64,000 nucleotides of DNA from Glebionis coronaria (taxonomy: Eukaryota > Streptophyta > Magnoliopsida > Asterales > Asteraceae). The stretch spans positions 356,743,628 through 356,807,627 of the forward strand of contig CM046879.1 in assembly GCA_025667525.1 (NCBI GenBank), in the 5' to 3' direction. The notes beneath the pieces are model-generated. The model did no database searches, was not told the origin of the DNA, and saw nothing but the letters and a program-made list of their open reading frames with translations. This document shows positions 59,083-64,000 of this stretch, piece by piece. Position numbers and translations under genes: made by a program. The stretch's first letter is position 1. Each line of letters begins with the position of its first letter.

Positions 59083-59562
59083 GTGGAGGTTAAGAGTGTT
59101 AAGCCTATGTTTCCAATCACGAATGATTCTTCGGATGATGAATATGTTGACCCCGATGGGGAAGTTTTCTTTGTTGACAAACGTTTTGAGAACTTACCAC
59201 CACCAAAACCAAAACGGTTTTCAAATGTTAGAATTTTTAGTGTGACTAACATTACTTTAGAAACACCAAATATTTTTTAAGTAATCAAGTCGGGTTTTCA
59301 TAAGGAGAGTTTAAAAGATGAAAAAGGAAAGAAATTTAAATTGGATTTAAAAGATTTTTCTACAACGCTAACTCCGTCATCTCCTTTTGACGATGCTTTG
59401 TATGGATCTAGTGTGGGGGAAGCCCCTTATGTTCCTGTGACAACCGTGGTTTTGGGTTTGTCACTTGGTCTTACTTTTAGGTTATTTTATGTGTGCTTAC
59501 TTGAATTGTGTGTTTACGTGTTTATTTTGTGTGAACGAGGTTGGTGTGGTTATCGTTTATGA
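59083..59562 (+). pseudogene. G4 post-protease region: acidic linker and hydrophobic C-terminus
   Basis: Same frame throughout, with one TAA at 59278-59280. It follows the protease after a single frameshift. First an acidic linker (NDSSDDEYVDPDGEVFFVD), then a basic Pro-rich patch (PPPKPKRF), and after the stop a Lys-rich segment, SPFDDALYGSS, and finally a hydrophobic run of about 27 residues (VLGLSLGLTFRLFYVCLLEL then CVYVFIL) with a short basic tail and stop at 59560-59562. No RT motif follows the protease. The layout parallels G1 12196-13107, although the sequences are not obviously similar. The hydrophobic run could span a membrane; this is inference. T2 begins shortly after, so a separate downstream pol cannot be fully excluded. 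Confidence 0.6.
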
Positions 59563-59599
59563 GTATAGAGTACTCATAAGTAAATCGAGGAACGGTTAT

Positions 59600-62044
59600 T
59601 TCATGTACATGAGCTCACAAGTGGTGACTATGATATGAAAATGGTGATATTGTGGTGTTTACGTATACGTATAAGTATTATAGTATTAGTATTTTTTTAG
59701 GATTTATGGTTTAGCATTTAGAGGTCTCGGGTGAGGTAATTATTCATATGAATATTTTTCGGGATGGTTTTAAGTCATTTAGGACTTAGTTATAAAGTTT
59801 ATTTCAAAATTTGAGATTTTTTATGAAAGTGTATATTTTACGTCTTTTACGATAAAACGCGTAAATTTGACTAGTTTCACGGTTTTGAGGTTTTGGAAGC
59901 TTTAGGAGCTGAAATAAATTAAGGAAAATTAAGGTAATATTATGTAATAAAAAAACGAATTTATTGGGTGTTTGGGTCGGTTTAGGCGCACCAAAGATAG
60001 AGAAAAAGGGAAAAAGGGAAAAAAAGGAAAGTTGGGTGTTATACTTGGACTAGGATTTTATGTACACACTATATAAGGTTATCTAATAAATAAATAAAAA
60101 ACATAAATCCCTGGAGACAAATAAAAATTTGTGGGTTCCATAGAGGAGAATTAGGGTTCTTCAAAAAAAATTAGGTTTTCTTCATCTTCCATTGATTTAA
60201 GGTAAAAACCTTCATTAACCTTTTTAATTAAATTGTTTTTATGTTTAATTAATCATTCTTATGATGGATTAAGTGTTAGGGTTTATATAAAAACATTAGA
60301 TTAATGATGTATTAATCATAATATTATGATCATATAATCTAGGGCTTGTATTAGAAGGGTTATAGGTGATTAATTAGATCAATTTGTTTAAAACCCATTT
60401 TTAAAAACTAGGCAGAATTTTGAGTCTATTGTTTTGATCATATCTCGAGTTCTAGGAACATTCAAGATGCGATCAAACTAGCCCTGGATAGGTAATTGAG
60501 TTGGCTTTCTAAATCAAGAAACGAGAACTAAATTGGAGGTCGGGAAGTGGGTCAAAAACAGGCTACAACAGTCAGAGGTCAAAACAGTTTTGAATTCAGC
60601 CTGTTTTCTTTTTAAGTTTTAGGTTGTTTGGGGTACTTAGGGTTGCATTGGGATCTTCTCACGAACATTAGAGATGGTTTATATATTGTAGTAAGGATCT
60701 GAACTTCGGCTAAGATTGTGATTTAGGGTAAGACCCTCTAATAGTAATGAACTTTTCATACGTTTAAAATCAGTGATTTCTGGATAGGTAGCAATATATA
60801 CACATATATATGGGCCTTAACAGTAGCTTTAAGGTTAGGGCAAGTGGGAGGTTTTAGCTAACATGTATAAAAGTGTGAATATTCCTTTTACAGAAACCAT
60901 GTGTATGTTTAAGTGGACGTTTGACTTAAAGTTTTGAGACCTAAAACTAGGACTGTTTTGTGTAAAATTATGAACGGGATAGCTATTAAACTTAACCAAG
61001 TTAGGGACTTGTTAAGGAAGGGTAATGGGGTGATTAGAGCTTAACAATGAGGTAATTATACGGGAATAGACTAGATGTCCATCATAGGTTGATGAGCCAT
61101 ATTAGTGATTGGTTCGTGTATTGATTTCGTGTTTTTGGTTTGTTAGCTTGTTGCTAGTGCGAGGCCTTGTGAAGAAGCTATCAGGTGAGTTTCATAGTCC
61201 CATGTTTATTATTGATTTTGACTTCCAGATGGGATGGAAGAGACACTGTGTTGAGTTATTTTCTAAATTGATGTTGTGAATGTTTTTGTGATTTGAGATG
61301 GACTTGTGTGTACATTGTGTGATTAACTGCTATGTGATTCATGATTGTGTATGATTTGGATCGGGGGACACGTGTCGTCTTAGTTATTGTGGTTTGACAA
61401 GGTAGTGGCCTTGTGGTTTGACAAGGTAGTGGCCTTGTGGTTTGACAAGGTAGTGGCCTTGGGATAGGTACATAGTGTGATCATCTATGGTACCATGTTG
61501 TATGGCAAGGTAGGAGCCTTGGATTTTGGTTTGGTATGATTGATCTTGAATGCTAGTTGTTAATACATAATTGTAGCACATTGTCCATATGTTATTGTGT
61601 TGATGGTTGTTATTCATAGCTTGTAATTGATTTAGCGTTGGAGTCTAAACCTATGACTCTCACCAACTTTATGTTGACGTGTTTTAGTGTCTCTTTCAGG
61701 TGATACTATGGTTAAGCATGAGAACATAAGTGGCTAGGATTGGAGAAGCTTAGGAATGCATATAGAAGGAGAATCCCCGTTTCCTTCTTAGTTTTTATTT
61801 GTTCTTTTAATAAGTGATACGGTGGCACACATATATTTGTTTGGTTATGTTAGTTGTTTGTCTTGGGTAAGCGGTAGGACTGTTACCTACTTACCTAGAC
61901 TCCTGAGTCTGATGAGATATTGTCATGACTTTGTGTCTCCATTTTATGACATTTCTTATTTCATATAGTTATCTCTATAGACACGCCATGTTGTAATGAT
62001 ATCCATACGTCGCGCCCCATATTCCGCCATGGTGGGGTGTGACA
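59600..62044 (+). repeat. T2: chromovirus (Tekay-like) LTR; left end approximate
   Basis: No genes. Right end GGGGTGTGACA followed by GAA and a tRNA-iMet-type PBS. Contains three perfect 24-bp repeats (61387-61458) and GGTGAGTTTCATAG near 61182. The left boundary is not seen; G4 coding sequence ends at 59562 and I place the start near 59600 only as a limit. Frame 61384-61617 (minus) is made by the 24-bp repeat. Confidence 0.55.
61387..61458. repeat. 24-bp tandem repeat, three perfect copies, in T2
   Basis: Units of TTGTGGTTTGACAAGGTAGT plus GGCC start at 61387, 61411 and 61435. A diverged unit (TTGTATGGCAAGGTAGGAGCC) lies at 61498-61518. Confidence 0.93.
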
Positions 62045-62047
62045 GAA

Positions 62048-62059
62048 TGGTATCAGAGA
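62048..62059 (+). other. Primer-binding site of T2
   Basis: TGGTATCAGAGA, three bases after the LTR end. One mismatch to the usual tRNA-iMet site. It shows that T2 is a 5' LTR on the plus strand. Confidence 0.8.
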
Positions 62060-62490
62060 CAATGGTTATAGAGAATTAGGTTACCTAGTTGTGTAGCCTA
62101 GTCTATAGCTTAAGGGTCCCTGCATATAGGCGTCATAGGAGTATGTGTGCATTTTATAGTAATTGATGTGTTTGAATATTATTTTCGCAGTATTTGTTAG
62201 GTTATGAACTACTATGGTTCATACTTAACTACATGTTATTTTCTTTACGAGTTTTGATTAGTGCGGGTGGAACCATGGTCGTATATGCTAGTCATTGTTG
62301 GATTTTGCTTAATTATGTTTTCATGTTCTTTATACATTTTGAATTTTGTCTACGCTGGTTCAGCTGGACTACGAGTTTATGTGTTTCGTGCATTGGCTAT
62401 GTTATTTTAATACATGGGTTTTTGGATCTTATCTTGTGTGGTTATGTGCTTGTGAGTTGTTGGATTATGTGCTTGTGAGTTGTTAGAAAA
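62060..62490 (+). other. T2 leader remnant
   Basis: About 430 bp after the PBS with no gag. Near 62440-62482 a TTATGTGCTTGTGAGTTGTT unit occurs twice. Sequence changes to C4 leader near 62490. The frame 62194-62478 is hydrophobic but shows no family motif. Confidence 0.5.
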
Positions 62491-62645
62491 TTTTGTTCGA
62501 GTGTAATTTTGCAGTGGAATTTTTGGTTTCTCATGAAGACAATTTTAGGGGATTTTAACATAGTTTCTCGACTTCAACACACGACAACAAGCATATTTAC
62601 TTTCTCTCATTGTTCGATCATTGTCTGTAAATCTTAACGTATCGA
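62490..62645 (+). other. Leader of copia element C4 (gag-proximal part)
   Basis: Matches the C2 leader next to gag (inverted, 41745-41890), e.g. TTTTAGGGGATTTTAACAT and TCATTGTTCGATCA. The match ends where C2 enters its TCGGAAT cluster. No LTR or PBS of C4 is present. Confidence 0.65.
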
Positions 62646-64000
62646 ATGGAGTACACATCTCTTACGGATAAGTCCATCCTCTCGGGTACGGATAATCGTC
62701 CACCAATGTTGGAGAAGTCTATGTACGAGGATTGGACTTCCCGAATGGAACTTTATATGTTGAACAAGGAGAACGGACATCTTATTTGGGCATCGGTGCT
62801 CAATGGACCATTAGATCATGGTATAGTGACGGAAGGTACGACCACTCGTCCTCGCACAACGGGTGAATTGACTGGAGATATGAAGATTCAAGATAAATGT
62901 GATAAGTATGCTACAAACATCATTCTCCAAGCCCTTCCTCCAGATGTCTACAAACTCATCAGCAAACATAAAGTTGCCAAAGAGTTATGGGATAGAATTC
63001 GGGTTCTAATGCAAGGCACCTCGTTAACTAAACAAGAACGAGAGTGTAAGCTTTATGATGCGTTTGATAAGTTTGCCTATGTGCCAAGGGAGACTCTCAA
63101 TGACTACTATCTGAGATTTACCCTATTGTTGAATGACTATGGCATGGCAATTCCTACCTTTCAATTGAACACCAAGTATTTGAACACTCTTCCTCCAGAA
63201 TGGAAAAAATACGTGACGGATGTTAAATTGGCTAAGGACTTGCATAACACCAATGTGGATCAACTTCAAGCTTTTCTTCAACAACACGAATGCCATGTGA
63301 TTGAGGCTCGGTTGTCTACACCTCAAGTTCATGATCCAGTTGCCATATATGCTTCTCAACAAAACATGGCTTATACTTATCAGCAACCATCATACTTGCA
63401 GCAGCCACCACCACACAATCTTTTCCACAGCAACCACCATATCAGACATCACCATCACAAGCCAACACTTCTCCAATGGGCTATACTCCTCAGCAAGGAT
63501 ATTTTCCAATAGAAGCACAACCAGCACAAGCTTTCTACTCTAATGAACTTCCACCAATCCAAGCACCGGTCTTTACTCCAAATGATACGCCAGCTGATGT
63601 ACTAAACCATCTCACAGCCTACTTGTAAAAACTTGTTGCAACTAGAGGATTTCCACCAACAAACAATCAGCTCCGCACCTCATCAAATCCTCGACAACAA
63701 GCCACTGTTCAAGATGGTCAAGTGACGGTGCAACCTATTCAGGGAAGGCAAAATTCATATGGACCTCCTACAAGGACTGGGAACAATCAAGCTGTGAATT
63801 CTCAAGCTAGTGGAAATGGAAGTCCTATTGGTCCTAAAAAGGTTGTGACTTGCTACAATTGCCGAGGACAAGGTCATATGGCTAGGAAATGTACTCAGCC
63901 GAAAAGGAGGAGGGACGATGCATGGTTTCGTGAGAAGATGTATTTGGTTGATGCTCAGTCTAAGGGGAAGATTTTGGATTCAGAGGAGTTAGCATTTCTT
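62646..64000 (+). pseudogene. C4 copia gag, broken, runs off the window
   Basis: ATG at 62646 (MEYTSLTDKSILSGTDNRPP). The Gag domain is intact through [19 protein letters not shown], including SLTKQERECKLYDAFDKF where C2 is frameshifted. It lacks three residues that C2 has (ELN before IYGMAIP). The first frame fails near 63415 by deletion in the Gln/Pro-rich linker and stops at 63512. The family frame resumes, is interrupted by TAA near 63626 (TCA in C2), and carries an intact zinc knuckle CYNCRGQGHMARKC near 63853-63895 before running open to the edge. It would bind and package element RNA. Confidence 0.85.

Noticed and set aside
61384..61617. Minus-strand frame with repeated GHYLVKPQ
   Set aside because: Created by the 24-bp tandem repeat in the T2 LTR.

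Overview
This window is repeat-rich nuclear DNA from a flowering plant. I find no host gene, rRNA, tRNA or CRISPR array. Almost every base can be assigned to nested, truncated or decayed LTR retrotransposons: Ty1/copia (C1-C4), Ty3/gypsy Athila-like (G1, G2, G4), Ty3/gypsy Tat-like (G3), chromovirus/Tekay-like (T1, T2 and an old remnant D), and a large non-autonomous family (L1, L2). AT-rich composition, TG...CA LTRs, tRNA-iMet and tRNA-Asp-like primer sites and purine tracts before LTRs all fit plant pericentromeric DNA. The copia Gag/Pol and Athila Gag variants resemble those abundant in Asteraceae. That family call is recalled, not computed.

Layout, left half. 1-1467: 5' end of a minus-strand copia (C1: gag, PBS, 5' LTR) sitting in the 3' LTR of G1. 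1468-17301: G1, a minus-strand Athila-like element with gag-protease, an acidic/hydrophobic C-terminal region where pol should be, a tRNA-Asp-type PBS and a 1.6 kb 5' LTR. G1 is split by L1 (3223-11849), a complete LTR element with a CTCCC target duplication on both sides and essentially no coding capacity. 17302-24266: 3' part of a plus-strand Athila (G2: integrase, long 3' non-coding region, 3.8 kb LTR). This LTR meets a second, inverted, related LTR (24282-26184) tail to tail. 26185-28112: decayed chromovirus gag-pol. 28113-29967: L2, a relative of L1. 29968-32224: 5' LTR, PBS and broken gag of a Tat-like element G3.

Right half. 32225-42907: C2, a 3'-truncated minus-strand copia with every domain present but broken. 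42908-43876: fragment of a G1-type LTR. 43883-51409: C3, a 5'-truncated plus-strand copia of the same family as C2; C2 and C3 form a roughly 6 kb inverted repeat. 51410-54822: Tekay-like LTR T1 with a 126-bp AT microsatellite. 54823-59562: G4, an Athila of the G2 LTR family with gag-protease plus a hydrophobic C-terminus. About 59600-62490: Tekay-like LTR T2 with PBS and leader. About 62490-64000: 5' gag part of another copia, C4.

No polyprotein is intact; only the C1 gag fragment is open as far as it can be read. The most interesting points are: (1) G1 and G4 both replace pol with an acidic linker and a hydrophobic, possibly membrane-spanning, C-terminus; (2) L1/L2 carry at least eight copies of a GCGGTTCCTTAT palindrome module in LTRs and interior; (3) a TCGGAAT motif cluster is shared by a gypsy LTR (G1) and a copia leader (C2); (4) the copia gag region has a fourfold 14-residue CPLTR repeat. 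All element names (C1, G1 etc.) are local labels.
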